Origin: Gemmatimonadota bacterium
GTDB taxonomy: Bacteria > Gemmatimonadota > Gemmatimonadetes > Gemmatimonadales > GWC2-71-9
Length of the DNA: 25,215 nucleotides
NCBI GenBank assembly: GCA_016713435.1
Contig: JADJPD010000011.1
Location: 1-25,215, forward strand
Direction of reading: 5' to 3'
The stretch's first letter is position 1; the number at the start of each line of letters is the position of its first letter. Below, piece after piece: positions 8,227 through 16,192 of the stretch. The position numbers were made by a program, and so were the translations under genes. A model generated the notes under the pieces. It worked only from the letters and a program-made list of their open reading frames with translations. It ran no database searches and was not told the DNA's origin.

Positions 8227-9963
8227 ATGCCCCTCCAGTCCTCCGCCCTGCCGGCGAGCCGCCGGCCGCTGCAGCGCATCGTGGTGATCGGCGCCGGCCC
8301 CGTCGGCGTGCCGATGGCGGTGCTGCTGGCCGCGGCACCGGCGGTGGAAAGCGAACCGCCGCCCGAGGTGCTGCTGCTGCAGCGGAACTCCCCCGCGAGC
8401 GGCTGGAAGGTGGGCGCCCTCAACGCCGGCCGCTCCCCGGTGGGCGGGGACGAGCCGGACCTCCCCGAGCTCCTCGCCGCCAGCGTGGCGAGCGGCCGCC
8501 TCCGCGCCACCCACGACGCCGCGGTCCTCGCCGCCGCCGACGCCGTGGTCATCGCCACCCAGACCGACGTCCGCGGCGAGGTGCCCGACCACGAGCCGCT
8601 CCTCGCCGCGCTCGACGCCCTCGGCGCCCACCTGCCGCGTCGGCCGGCCGCGCCGCCGCTGGTGCTGCTCGAGTGCACCCTGGCCCCCTCCGCCATGGCC
8701 TCCGTGGTGCGGCCCCGCCTGACAACGCTCGGTTTCGAGGAGGACCGGGACCTCCTGCTGGCCCTGAGCCCGAGCCGGGTGCAGCCGGGCCGCCTGGTGG
8801 CCCGCCTCCGCGACGCCGACAAGCTGGTGGCCGGCACCACCCCCGCGGCCACCGCCGCCGCGCTCGCCTTCCTCCGCCGGGTGGTGACGGGCGGCACGCT
8901 CCACCCCACCAATTGCCTGACAGCGGAGCTGGTGAAGGCGCTGGAGAACGGCTGGCGCGACGTGCGGCTGGCCTACACCGGCGAGGTGGCGCGCTTCACC
9001 GACGCGCACGGCGTGGACTTCTACGCGCTCCGCGCCGAGGCCAACGCCGCCCTGGCCCAGGCCGACGAGGCCGCCGCCGACCGCGACGTGGTGCCGAGCG
9101 GCGGCCTCCTCATCCCCACCCTGGGCGTGGGCGGCCCCTGCCTCCCCAAGGACGGCCTGCTGCTCCGCTGGCGCGCCCGCGAGGGCGGCCTCCCCCGGGA
9201 CCGGAGCGTGGTGGTGGCCGCCCGCTGCCTCAACGACGAGGCGCCGCGCCAGGTGCTGGCGCAGATGGAGCACGCCCTCGGCCCCCTCAACGGCCGGGCC
9301 GTGGCGCTGCTCGGCGCCGCCTACCGCGCCAACGCCGGCGAGACCCGCCACTCGCCCGCCCTGGTGCTGGCGCGCCTGCTCCTGGGCCTGGGCGCCCGGG
9401 TCACGCTGCACGACCCGCACGTCTATCCCACCGACCCCGAGCTCCGCCGCGCGGGGCTCGCCGAGCTGTTCACCCGCGACCTGGCGGGCGCGGTGGCGCC
9501 GGCCGAGGTGCTGGTTCTGTGTGCGGCGCACCGGGAGTACCAGGATGGGCGGGCGGCGCTGCTGGCCCTGGCGCGGCGGGCCACGCAGGTCTTCGACGCC
9601 TGCAATGCCTGGCAGCCGGGCGACGCGGCGCCGCGCGCCTATGCCGGCCTGGGCCGCGGCCCGGCTGCGCCCTCGCCCCAGCTGGTGGCGGACGTGGTGG
9701 CGGGCTTCCGGGCGGTGGAGCGCGGCATGGCGAACGAGGTCGCGGCGCTGCTCGCCGTCCTCAACGCCCGCTACGCGCCCACCCCCGCGGACCAGGCCAC
9801 CCTGGCGGAGGTCCGGCGGCTGGCGGCCACCTGCCCCACCGGCTGCGTGCTGGCGGCGCCGGGCGAGGTGACGGCCGTGGACGGCGGGAGTGGATTCCGG
9901 TCGGCCCTCGTTTCGTGCGCGGCTGGTGGTATCTTTTCGCCACCACCCACCGGAGCCGGATGA
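8227..9963 (+). CDS. UDP-glucose/GDP-mannose dehydrogenase family protein with long C-terminal extension
   Basis: Cytosolic NAD-dependent four-electron oxidation of a nucleotide sugar to a uronic acid, supplying acidic sugars. Seen: dinucleotide fold GAGPVG at residues 22-27; TQTDV and ECTLAP segments; LVKALENGW with Lys237 and Asn241, matching the family active-site Lys/Asn pair; the nucleophile Cys305 in GVGGPCLPKDG; the C-terminal domain LLGAAYRANAGETRHSPAL and LHDPHV. The UDP-ManNAc/UDP-GlcNAc dehydrogenase subgroup is plausible but not provable by eye. The protein has 578 residues, against about 430 usually: after VFDACNAWQP (about 455-464) some 115 extra residues follow, including a helical stretch and a CPTGC pair. 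Its TGA overlaps the next ATG as ATGA (9960-9963). First gene of the plus-strand operon. Confidence 0.88.
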   Translation: MPLQSSALPASRRPLQRIVVIGAGPVGVPMAVLLAAAPAVESEPPPEVLLLQRNSPASGWKVGALNAGRSPVGGDEPDLPELLAASVASGRLRATHDAAVLAAADAVVIATQTDVRGEVPDHEPLLAALDALGAHLPRRPAAPPLVLLECTLAPSAMASVVRPRLTTLGFEEDRDLLLALSPSRVQPGRLVARLRDADKLVAGTTPAATAAALAFLRRVVTGGTLHPTNCLTAELVKALENGWRDVRLAYTGEVARFTDAHGVDFYALRAEANAALAQADEAAADRDVVPSGGLLIPTLGVGGPCLPKDGLLLRWRAREGGLPRDRSVVVAARCLNDEAPRQVLAQMEHALGPLNGRAVALLGAAYRANAGETRHSPALVLARLLLGLGARVTLHDPHVYPTDPELRRAGLAELFTRDLAGAVAPAEVLVLCAAHREYQDGRAALLALARRATQVFDACNAWQPGDAAPRAYAGLGRGPAAPSPQLVADVVAGFRAVERGMANEVAALLAVLNARYAPTPADQATLAEVRRLAATCPTGCVLAAPGEVTAVDGGSGFRSALVSCAAGGIFSPPPTGAG

Positions 9964-11483
9964 GCCCCACCCCGCCGAGCGCCTCCCCGGCGCCCGAAAC
10001 CCCGACCACACCCCCGCCCGCCGACCGGCGCTCGCTGGACCGCGCGCTGGTGAAGGGCGTGGCGTGGACGGGGCTGGCGCGGTGGGGCACGCAGATCTTC
10101 AGCTGGGCGGCCACCCTCCTCATCGCGCGCCTGCTCACCAAGACCGACTACGGCCTGGTGGGCTACGGCACCCTCTACATCGGCTTCGTGCAGCTGGTCA
10201 ACGAGTTCGGCGTGGGCGCCGCGATCGTCAGGCATCGCGAGCTCGAGGGCCGGCCGGTGGCGGAGCTGGGCGGGATCTCGCTGGCGGTGGGCGTGGCGTT
10301 CTGGGCGCTCTCCTGCCTGCTCGGCTTCCCGCTGGCCTGGTTCTTCAACGAGCCCAAGGTGGCGGGGATCGTGGCGGTGCTCGGCGTCACCTTCGTGACC
10401 AGCGCGCTCCGCACCCTGCCGCGGGCGCTGCTGACGCGCGAGCTCGAGTTCCGCCGGGTGGCCATGGTGGACTCGAGCGAGGGCATCGTCTCGGCGGCGG
10501 CCACGCTGACGCTGGCGCTGCTGGGCTGGGGCTACTGGTCGCTGGTGCTGGGCGGGATCATCGGCAGCGTGGTGGCCACGGCGGTGGCGCTCAAGGTGCG
10601 GCCGCACCGGCTGGCGTGGCCGTCGCACCTGCGCGACCTCCGCCAGCACCTCACCTTCGGCACCCACGTGATGGGCGGCCGGGTGGCGTGGTACGGCTAC
10701 AGCAACGCCGACTTCTTCGTGGTGGGCAAGGTGCTGGGCACGGCGGCGCTCGGCGCGTACAACTTCGGCTGGACCATCGCGACGATCCCGGTGGGCCGCA
10801 TCACGGGCCTGCTGGGCCAGGTGGTGCCCGGCATCTTCTCGGCGGTGCAGGACGAGCCGCCGGCGCTGCGCCGCTACCTGCTGCTGCTCACGGAGGGCGT
10901 GGCGTTCTTCGCCTTCCCGATGGCGGCGGGGCTCGCGCTGGTGGCGCGGGACCTGGTGGAGGTGGGGCTCGGGCCGGAGTGGACGGCGGCGATCGTGCCG
11001 CTGCAGGTGCTGGCGGCGTACAGCGGCATCCGGTCCATCGCGGCGCTGCTGCCGTTCCTGCTGCAGGCGGTGGGGCGCGCGGGGGAGGCGCTGCGGTTCA
11101 GCCTGTACGCGCTGGTGGTGCTGCCGCCGGCGTTCTGGCTGGGGACGCGGTGGGGGCTGGCGGGCGTGGGCTGGGCGTGGGTGATCGGCTACCCGGTGGT
11201 GGCCTTCCCGATGTACCGGCTGGCGCTCCGGGTGGCCGAGTGCCGCTGGCGCGACTACTTCAGCGCCATCTTCCCGGCCGTGGTGGCGACGGCGGTGATG
11301 GCGGGGGCGGTGCTGGCGTGGCAGGCATTCACGCCGGCGACGTGGCCGGGGGTGGCGCGGCTGGTGGGGCAGGTCGCGGTGGGTGGCGTCACCTACGCGG
11401 CACTTGCGGGGACGCTCTATCGCAAGCGGCTGCTGGCGGTGGTCACCACCATTCGGCAGGGGAGGACCGCGCCAGCCACCTGA
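9960..11483 (+). CDS. Wzx/TuaB-type polysaccharide flippase (MOP superfamily)
   Basis: Inner-membrane transporter that flips lipid-linked oligosaccharide units to the periplasm. The start ATG at 9960 overlaps the upstream stop (ATGA), with CGGAG five bases before it. 507 residues with a Pro/Ser-rich N-terminal tail of about 25 residues, then some 12-14 hydrophobic spans, beginning with LARWGTQIFSWAATLLIARL. The run LLTKTDYGLVGYGTLYIGF, the PKVAGIVAVLGVTFV stretch and SNADFFVVGKVLGTAALGAY are typical of the WzxC/TuaB branch. The frame is intact throughout. Its place after the sugar dehydrogenase and before two glycosyltransferases supports a role in exopolysaccharide export; whether it serves a Wzy-dependent pathway is unknown because no polymerase is visible. 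Confidence 0.92.
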   Translation: MSPTPPSASPAPETPTTPPPADRRSLDRALVKGVAWTGLARWGTQIFSWAATLLIARLLTKTDYGLVGYGTLYIGFVQLVNEFGVGAAIVRHRELEGRPVAELGGISLAVGVAFWALSCLLGFPLAWFFNEPKVAGIVAVLGVTFVTSALRTLPRALLTRELEFRRVAMVDSSEGIVSAAATLTLALLGWGYWSLVLGGIIGSVVATAVALKVRPHRLAWPSHLRDLRQHLTFGTHVMGGRVAWYGYSNADFFVVGKVLGTAALGAYNFGWTIATIPVGRITGLLGQVVPGIFSAVQDEPPALRRYLLLLTEGVAFFAFPMAAGLALVARDLVEVGLGPEWTAAIVPLQVLAAYSGIRSIAALLPFLLQAVGRAGEALRFSLYALVVLPPAFWLGTRWGLAGVGWAWVIGYPVVAFPMYRLALRVAECRWRDYFSAIFPAVVATAVMAGAVLAWQAFTPATWPGVARLVGQVAVGGVTYAALAGTLYRKRLLAVVTTIRQGRTAPAT

Positions 11484-11496
11484 ACCCCCTGGTGGT

Positions 11497-12795
11497 ATGC
11501 GGATCGTCCTCATTTCGTATCATTATCCCCCTGCCCGTGCGGTGGGGGGCCTCCGCGCCGCCAAGGACGCGGAAGCGCTGCGGGCGGCGGGCCACGAGAT
11601 CCACGTCATCGCGGCGCAGGTTCCCGAAGCGCACTCCCCCCGCACCACCACACCCAGCGGCATCGTCGTCGAGCGCGTCCATTGCTGGCCCAGCCCGCGG
11701 CAGCTGTGGGTGCGGTGGCGGACACGGGGAGCGCGCGCGCAGACCCACCAAACCGTCAGCTCCACTCCTGGGCCCGCCCGCCCGCCGCGCGAGCCCCCCA
11801 CCTGGAAGCGCTGGATCTTCTCGCTGCTGTGGCTGCCGGATGACCTGCAGGGATTCATCATCCCGGCCGCCCGCGCGGCACGACGGGCCTTTCCGGGTGG
11901 CCCGGACCTGGTGGTCACGAGCGCCCCACCCTTCTCGGTGCACCTCGCCGCAATGCTGGTGGCCACGCAGGGCGTGCGCTGGATTGCGGAATTCCGGGAT
12001 CCCTGGACCGACAACCCGGGCAAGCCCGCGGCCCAGCGCAGCGCCCTCAGCGAGCGCATCGAGCGCTGGCTGGAGGCGCGGACGCTGAACTGTGCGGAAC
12101 GCGTCGTGGCCGCCTCCGACGGCATCAGCCGGGTCCTGCGCCCCAAGCTGCCGACGGAGCGCCAGGATCGCGTGCTCGTGGTACGCAACGGCATCGATTG
12201 GCTGGCCCCGCCCGCGCCCCCCGTCGCGGCGGGACCGAGGCCCCGCCGCATCGTCCACGCCGGGGTCTTCTACCTTGGCCGTGATCCCCGCCTCTTCCTG
12301 CGCGCGCTGGCGGAGGTGGTCCGCCAGGACCGGCTCGGCCCCGCCGATCTGGTCGTGGAGCTGGTGGGCCAGTGCCGCAGTTTCGGCGAGGTGTCGGTCG
12401 AGGCAGAGGTCCGGGCCCTGGGCCTCGACTCCGTCGTGCGGTTCACCGATTGGCTCCCGCATGAACGGACGCAGGACCTGCTCCGGACCGCCGACGCCCT
12501 CCTCCTGCTCGCCCAGGGCCAGCCCGACCAGGTGCCGAACAAGCTCTATGAGTACCTCGGCACGCGCCGCCCGATTCTCGCCTTCGTCGATGCCGGTGGG
12601 GAGACGGCACGGATGCTGCAAGAAGCCGGCGGCCACGCGGTGGTGGCCTCGAGTGACCTCACGGACGCCGTGGACGCAGTGCGAGCTGTCCTGGGCCGGA
12701 AAGCGGGCTGGGTCAGTGTGCCGGATCCGCTCGTTCTCGGGCGCTGGACCACCCCAGTGCAGATGCGGCGGCTGGTCGAGGCGGTGGGGGTGTGA
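11497..12795 (+). CDS. GT4-family glycosyltransferase
   Basis: GT-B glycosyltransferase of 432 residues, 13 bases downstream of the flippase gene. The start ATG at 11497 is chosen because MRIVLISYHYPPARAVGG is the canonical GT4 N-terminal strand with the glycine loop. The acceptor domain contains LVVTSAPPFSVHLAAMLVA and WIAEFRDPWTDNPGK. The donor domain contains VLVVRNGID, IVHAGVFYLGRDP and VPNKLYEYLGTRRPILAFV, with Lys349 and Glu352 at the nucleotide-sugar site. The linker around residues 70-105 is rich in Pro, Arg and Thr and is probably disordered. It resembles the next gene in overall plan (same SAPP/CGPP, RDPW and KxxEYL landmarks), suggesting a tandem duplication followed by divergence. 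Substrate unknown. Confidence 0.88.
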   Translation: MRIVLISYHYPPARAVGGLRAAKDAEALRAAGHEIHVIAAQVPEAHSPRTTTPSGIVVERVHCWPSPRQLWVRWRTRGARAQTHQTVSSTPGPARPPREPPTWKRWIFSLLWLPDDLQGFIIPAARAARRAFPGGPDLVVTSAPPFSVHLAAMLVATQGVRWIAEFRDPWTDNPGKPAAQRSALSERIERWLEARTLNCAERVVAASDGISRVLRPKLPTERQDRVLVVRNGIDWLAPPAPPVAAGPRPRRIVHAGVFYLGRDPRLFLRALAEVVRQDRLGPADLVVELVGQCRSFGEVSVEAEVRALGLDSVVRFTDWLPHERTQDLLRTADALLLLAQGQPDQVPNKLYEYLGTRRPILAFVDAGGETARMLQEAGGHAVVASSDLTDAVDAVRAVLGRKAGWVSVPDPLVLGRWTTPVQMRRLVEAVGV

Positions 12796-12826
12796 AGTGG
12801 TGATCCCCCTCACGGGGAAGCCCAAG

Positions 12827-12855
12827 GTGACGCCAGCGGCCCACCCTGCGATATT
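12827..12855 (+). promoter_or_regulatory. Candidate sigma70-type promoter before the second GT4 gene
   Basis: GTGACG (12827-12832), 17-base spacer, GATATT (12850-12855): four of six matches to each consensus half with ideal spacing. It lies in the only sizeable gap (193 bases) inside the plus-strand operon and would start RNA near 12862. By-eye matches of this quality arise by chance, so this is tentative. Confidence 0.3.
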
Positions 12856-12875
12856 GGTCTCCTGATGCAACATCT

Positions 12876-12898
12876 CCGGCGCCCCATGGGGGCGCCGG
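12876..12898 (+). terminator. Perfect 10-bp GC hairpin with 3-base loop between the two GT4 genes
   Basis: Arms CCGGCGCCCC and GGGGCGCCGG around ATG (12886-12888). The following bases are not a T-run (CCCGTCATTCC), so it is a poor intrinsic terminator; it could be a partial terminator, an attenuator-like leader structure downstream of the candidate promoter, or an RNA-stability element. The hairpin itself is seen directly; its role is inferred. Confidence 0.4.
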
Positions 12899-12988
12899 CC
12901 CGTCATTCCTATCTCGTGCAGTCCACCAGGCCGGTGCGCAGAACCGTGCGCCGGCCCCGTGGAGTGCCAGTCTGCGGAGCGCGCCTCG

Positions 12989-14449
12989 GTGCCAGGCCTG
13001 AGCACGACCACGAGCGAGCAGCTTGCCGGCCCGGCCACCGCGCCGACCGGCCGGCCACGACTACTGCTGCTCAGCTACCACTTCCCACCGGGCCAGGCCC
13101 CGGGCGCGCTGCGCTGGGAGAAGTTGGTGCGGTTCGCTGACGAGCGCGGCATCGGTGCCGACGTCCTGACCGTGCACCCCGACGACCTGCCCAGGTCCGA
13201 CGCCAGCCGGCTCACCACCCTGCCCGCCGGCACCCGCGTCTTCGGGACTCGCGTGCCCCTCGTGACGCTGGAACGCCTCGAGGCGCTGGCCTACGGTGCC
13301 TACCGTACCCTGCGGCCTCCCCGGCGTACGCCGCCCCAGGCACCGGCACCGTCAGGTTCACCCGCCCCGTCTCCCCCGCCGGCGCCACCCGTAGTCGGCT
13401 CGTACGGACGTGAGGAGATCCTGGGAGGGCGCATCCGCCGGGGCCGGCTCGGGGACATTCGCGCCGGGTTCTACGCGCAACTCGAGGCCGACAAGGACCT
13501 GGCGTGGGCCCGCGCGGCCACCGCCACCGGGCTCCAGGTCCTCGAGCGAGGCGTGCACCGGATCGTGGTCTCCTGCGGACCGCCCCACATGCCGCACGTG
13601 GCCGCTTCGGAGCTCGCGGTGCGCCAGGGCATCCCGCACGTGATGGACCTGCGCGATCCGTGGCGCCTGCAGCAGCGGCTGCCCAACGCCATCGCGAGCA
13701 CGCGCTGGTTTGCGCTCGCCACGCGGTGGGAGGAGCGGTGCGTGGCGCGCGCCGCCCTCGTGGTCACCAACACCGCCCCCTTCGCGCTCGGCATGCAGGC
13801 GCTCTATCCCGGCCAGCGCGACCGCATCCTTCCGGTGATGAACGGCTACGACGAAGAGGCCGTGCCCGCCGTCGAGCGTGACCCGCGCTTCCTGATCGCC
13901 TACGCCGGCTCCATCTACCTGGACCGCGATCCGCGTCCGCTGTTCCGGGCGGGGGCCCGGGTCATCCGCGAGGAAGGCCTGACGCCGGCGCAGATCGGCT
14001 TCAGCTTCATCGGGAACACCGAGCGCTATGGCGGCGTGCCCGTGCGCCAGATCGCGGCGCAGGAGGGGATCGGGGAATTCGTCGAGACCGGGCCCACCCT
14101 GCCCCGCTCCGAGGCGATGGCCTTCCTGGCCCGCGCCACGCTGCTCGTGAGCCTGCCGCAGGACAGCGACCTCGCCATCCCCTCGAAGGTCTTCGAGTAC
14201 CTGAACTTCGAGGCGTGGGTCCTCGCCCTCGCCACGCCCGAGAGCGCCACGGGCGCCGCCCTCGCCGGCACGTCCGCGGACCTGGCCCCTCCTGACGACG
14301 AAGCGGCGATGGCCGAGGTGCTGCGCCGTCGCTGGCGCGAGTTTGCCGCCGGTGGGCGACCGGGGAAGCCGACCGGCACCGCCAGGCTGGCCCGACGGGC
14401 GCAGGCCACGACCCTGTTCGACGCGCTCGCCCCCTACTTCCGCACCTGA
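12989..14449 (+). CDS. GT4-family glycosyltransferase
   Basis: GT-B glycosyltransferase of about 486 residues. I place the start at the GTG at 12989, since GGAG lies nine bases upstream; a GTG at 12959 would add ten residues but has no ribosome site. After about 20 disordered residues comes LLLLSYHFPPGQAPGALRW, the family N-terminal strand. Later landmarks: IVVSCGPPHMPHVAASEL, HVMDLRDPW, LVVTNTAPFALGM, ILPVMNGYDEEAV, YAGSIYLDRDPRPLFR, and IPSKVFEYLNFEAWVLAL with Lys400 and Glu403 at the donor site. A Pro-rich linker of about 30 residues (near 105-135) interrupts the acceptor domain. It is a likely paralogue of the preceding GT4. It ends 12 bases before the deacetylase gene. Confidence 0.87.
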   Translation: MPGLSTTTSEQLAGPATAPTGRPRLLLLSYHFPPGQAPGALRWEKLVRFADERGIGADVLTVHPDDLPRSDASRLTTLPAGTRVFGTRVPLVTLERLEALAYGAYRTLRPPRRTPPQAPAPSGSPAPSPPPAPPVVGSYGREEILGGRIRRGRLGDIRAGFYAQLEADKDLAWARAATATGLQVLERGVHRIVVSCGPPHMPHVAASELAVRQGIPHVMDLRDPWRLQQRLPNAIASTRWFALATRWEERCVARAALVVTNTAPFALGMQALYPGQRDRILPVMNGYDEEAVPAVERDPRFLIAYAGSIYLDRDPRPLFRAGARVIREEGLTPAQIGFSFIGNTERYGGVPVRQIAAQEGIGEFVETGPTLPRSEAMAFLARATLLVSLPQDSDLAIPSKVFEYLNFEAWVLALATPESATGAALAGTSADLAPPDDEAAMAEVLRRRWREFAAGGRPGKPTGTARLARRAQATTLFDALAPYFRT

Positions 14450-14461
14450 CCCGGATCCCGC

Positions 14462-15493
14462 ATGGTCCCGCTCCGCCACGCCCTGCTCAGCACGCTGCTG
14501 CTTCCCGGCGCCGACCTGCCCCTGCGCCCGCTGATGCGGTCGCGGGCCACGATCTTCATGCTGCATCGCTTCACCGATCCGGAGCTGGGCATCGAGGGCA
14601 CCGATCCCGCCGCGCTTCGGCGCGCGCTGGCGTGGTTGCGGAAGGCCAACTACCCCCTGCTCTCGCTCAACGAGCTGTTCCTGCGGCTGGCGTCAGGGAC
14701 CGTGCCGGACCGGACGGTGGCGTTCACCATTGATGACGGCTACCTCGACCAGGCGACCGTGGCGGCGCCCATCTTCGCCGAGTTCGATGTCCCGGTGACG
14801 ACGTTCCTCACGTCGGGCTACCTCGATCGCACGCTGTGGTTCTGGTGGGACCGGATCGAGTACGCCTTCGAGCACGCTACCCGGGCCGCCGCCGAGGTGG
14901 AGCTCGGGGGCGAACGCCTCCGCTATGCCTGGACCACTCCCCAGGAGCGCCGCCGGGCGCAAGGCGAGTTCACCGAGCGCTGCAAGCGCGTGCCGGATGC
15001 CGAAAAGCACGAGGGCATCGGCCGCCTGGCGGCCGCGCTCGAGGTGGAGCTGCCGCAGCTCGCCCCGGCGCGCTATGCCCCGATGAGCTGGGATGACGCG
15101 CGCCGGGTGGAGCAAGGCACCATGACGTTCGGGCCGCACACCGTCACCCACCCGATCATGGCCCGCGCCACCGACCCGCAGGCCACGCACGAGATCACCG
15201 AGAGCTGGCGGCGCCTGCAGCAGGAACTCCCGCGGCCCGACCCGATCTTCTGCTACCCGAACGGCCAGCCGGGTGACTTCGGGCCGCGGGAGATCGCGGC
15301 CTGCCGCGCCGCCGGGCTGGTGGGGGCCGTGGTGGGATCGGCGGGCTACGTGGACCCGGGCTTCTTCCAGCAGGCCCCGGAGAACCCGTTCCTGGTGCGG
15401 CGCTTCAGCATGCCGGACCAGCTGCCGGTGCTGGCACAGTACGCCTCGGGCCTGGAGCGCTTCAAGGACCTCGTGCGGGGGACGGCAGGATGA
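14462..15493 (+). CDS. Polysaccharide deacetylase (CE4, NodB homology domain)
   Basis: Metal-dependent removal of N- or O-acetyl groups from a glycan. 343 residues from the ATG at 14462. FTIDDGYLD carries the catalytic/metal Asp91-Asp92 pair (motif 1), HTVTHP carries the zinc-binding His226 and His230 (motif 2), and FCYPNGQPGDF is the motif-3 region. An insert of about 80 residues with charged helices separates motifs 1 and 2, as seen in exopolysaccharide-linked members. No convincing signal peptide: the N-terminus (VPLRHALLSTLLLPGADLPL) is only moderately hydrophobic, so the protein may act in the cytosol on lipid-linked intermediates or be weakly membrane-attached. It overlaps the acyltransferase start as ATGA (15490-15493), which supports co-translation. 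Confidence 0.88.
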   Translation: MVPLRHALLSTLLLPGADLPLRPLMRSRATIFMLHRFTDPELGIEGTDPAALRRALAWLRKANYPLLSLNELFLRLASGTVPDRTVAFTIDDGYLDQATVAAPIFAEFDVPVTTFLTSGYLDRTLWFWWDRIEYAFEHATRAAAEVELGGERLRYAWTTPQERRRAQGEFTERCKRVPDAEKHEGIGRLAAALEVELPQLAPARYAPMSWDDARRVEQGTMTFGPHTVTHPIMARATDPQATHEITESWRRLQQELPRPDPIFCYPNGQPGDFGPREIAACRAAGLVGAVVGSAGYVDPGFFQQAPENPFLVRRFSMPDQLPVLAQYASGLERFKDLVRGTAG

Positions 15494-16114
15494 TCGGCAT
15501 GCTCTGGCGGGTGGCGTCGCGCCTCAAGGCGCGCTTTGAGGAGAAGCGGCTGGAGCGGCGCTGGGCCAGCCTGCGCGCGGCCGGCATGCACATCGGGAAA
15601 GACGTCCTGCTCCCCGCCTCCACCTTCATCGACACCAGCCACTGCTTCCTGATCAGCATCGGGGACCACACGGGGCTCGGGCCGGAGTGCCTGATCCTCG
15701 CCCACGACGCCCAGATGGACGAGTTTCTCGACATCGCGCGCATCGGCCGGGTGATCATCCACGAGTCGTGCCACATCGGGGCCCGCACCACCATCCTCGC
15801 CGGCGTCGAGATCGGGCCACGGACCATCGTGGGGGCCAACTCCGTCATCACCAAGTCCCTGCCGCCCGACAGCGTGTGCGCGGGCAATCCCTGCAAGGTG
15901 ATCTGCAGCCTGGACGAGTACCTCGCCCGGCACCGCGAGCGACTGGCCCAGCGCCCGAGCTTTGATTACGCCCGCTACGACATCAACGCCCTGACCCCCG
16001 AGCGCCGCGCCGAACTGGTCCCGCGCCGTGGCCGATGGCGACGCCTACATCACCGGCGGCCACTCGGCGGAGCTGGCGGGCCGGGGCGGGACCCAGCGCA
16101 CGGCCGGGGCATAG
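15490..16114 (+). CDS. Left-handed beta-helix (hexapeptide) acyltransferase, one frameshift near the C-terminus
   Basis: Transfers an acyl (probably acetyl) group to a sugar hydroxyl or amine. The ATG at 15490 overlaps the deacetylase stop. After an N-terminal helix (WRVASRLKARFEEKRLERRW), the hexapeptide coils run from about residue 35: IGKDVLLPASTFID, ISIGDHTGLGPECLI, a loop with AHDAQMDEF, then IHESCHIGARTTILAGVEIG and TIVGANSVITKSLP, ending with VCAGNPCKVI, typical of the maltose/galactoside O-acetyltransferase group. At about 16020 an extra C in a CCC run shifts the frame. Removing it gives VADGDAYITGGHSAELAGRG and a TAG at 16112, making 207 residues. As written, the frame runs to 16215 straight through the terminator hairpin, which is unlikely to be real. 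Confidence 0.82.
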
Positions 16115-16139
16115 GGCGGGTCGGGCGCCCGCACGACGA

Positions 16140-16171
16140 CGAGGGGCGATCGCTTGCGCGATCGCCCCTCG
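16140..16171. terminator. 14-bp perfect hairpin between convergent genes (bidirectional terminator)
   Basis: Arms CGAGGGGCGATCGC (16140-16153) and its exact complement (16158-16171) around TTGC, between the convergent acyltransferase and lipoprotein genes. On the plus strand it is followed by GGCCGTTTCGG, only a short T-run. Position between two converging stops makes a shared terminator the likeliest role. Confidence 0.65.
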
Positions 16172-16192
16172 GGCCGTTTCGGCGAGCAGCGG

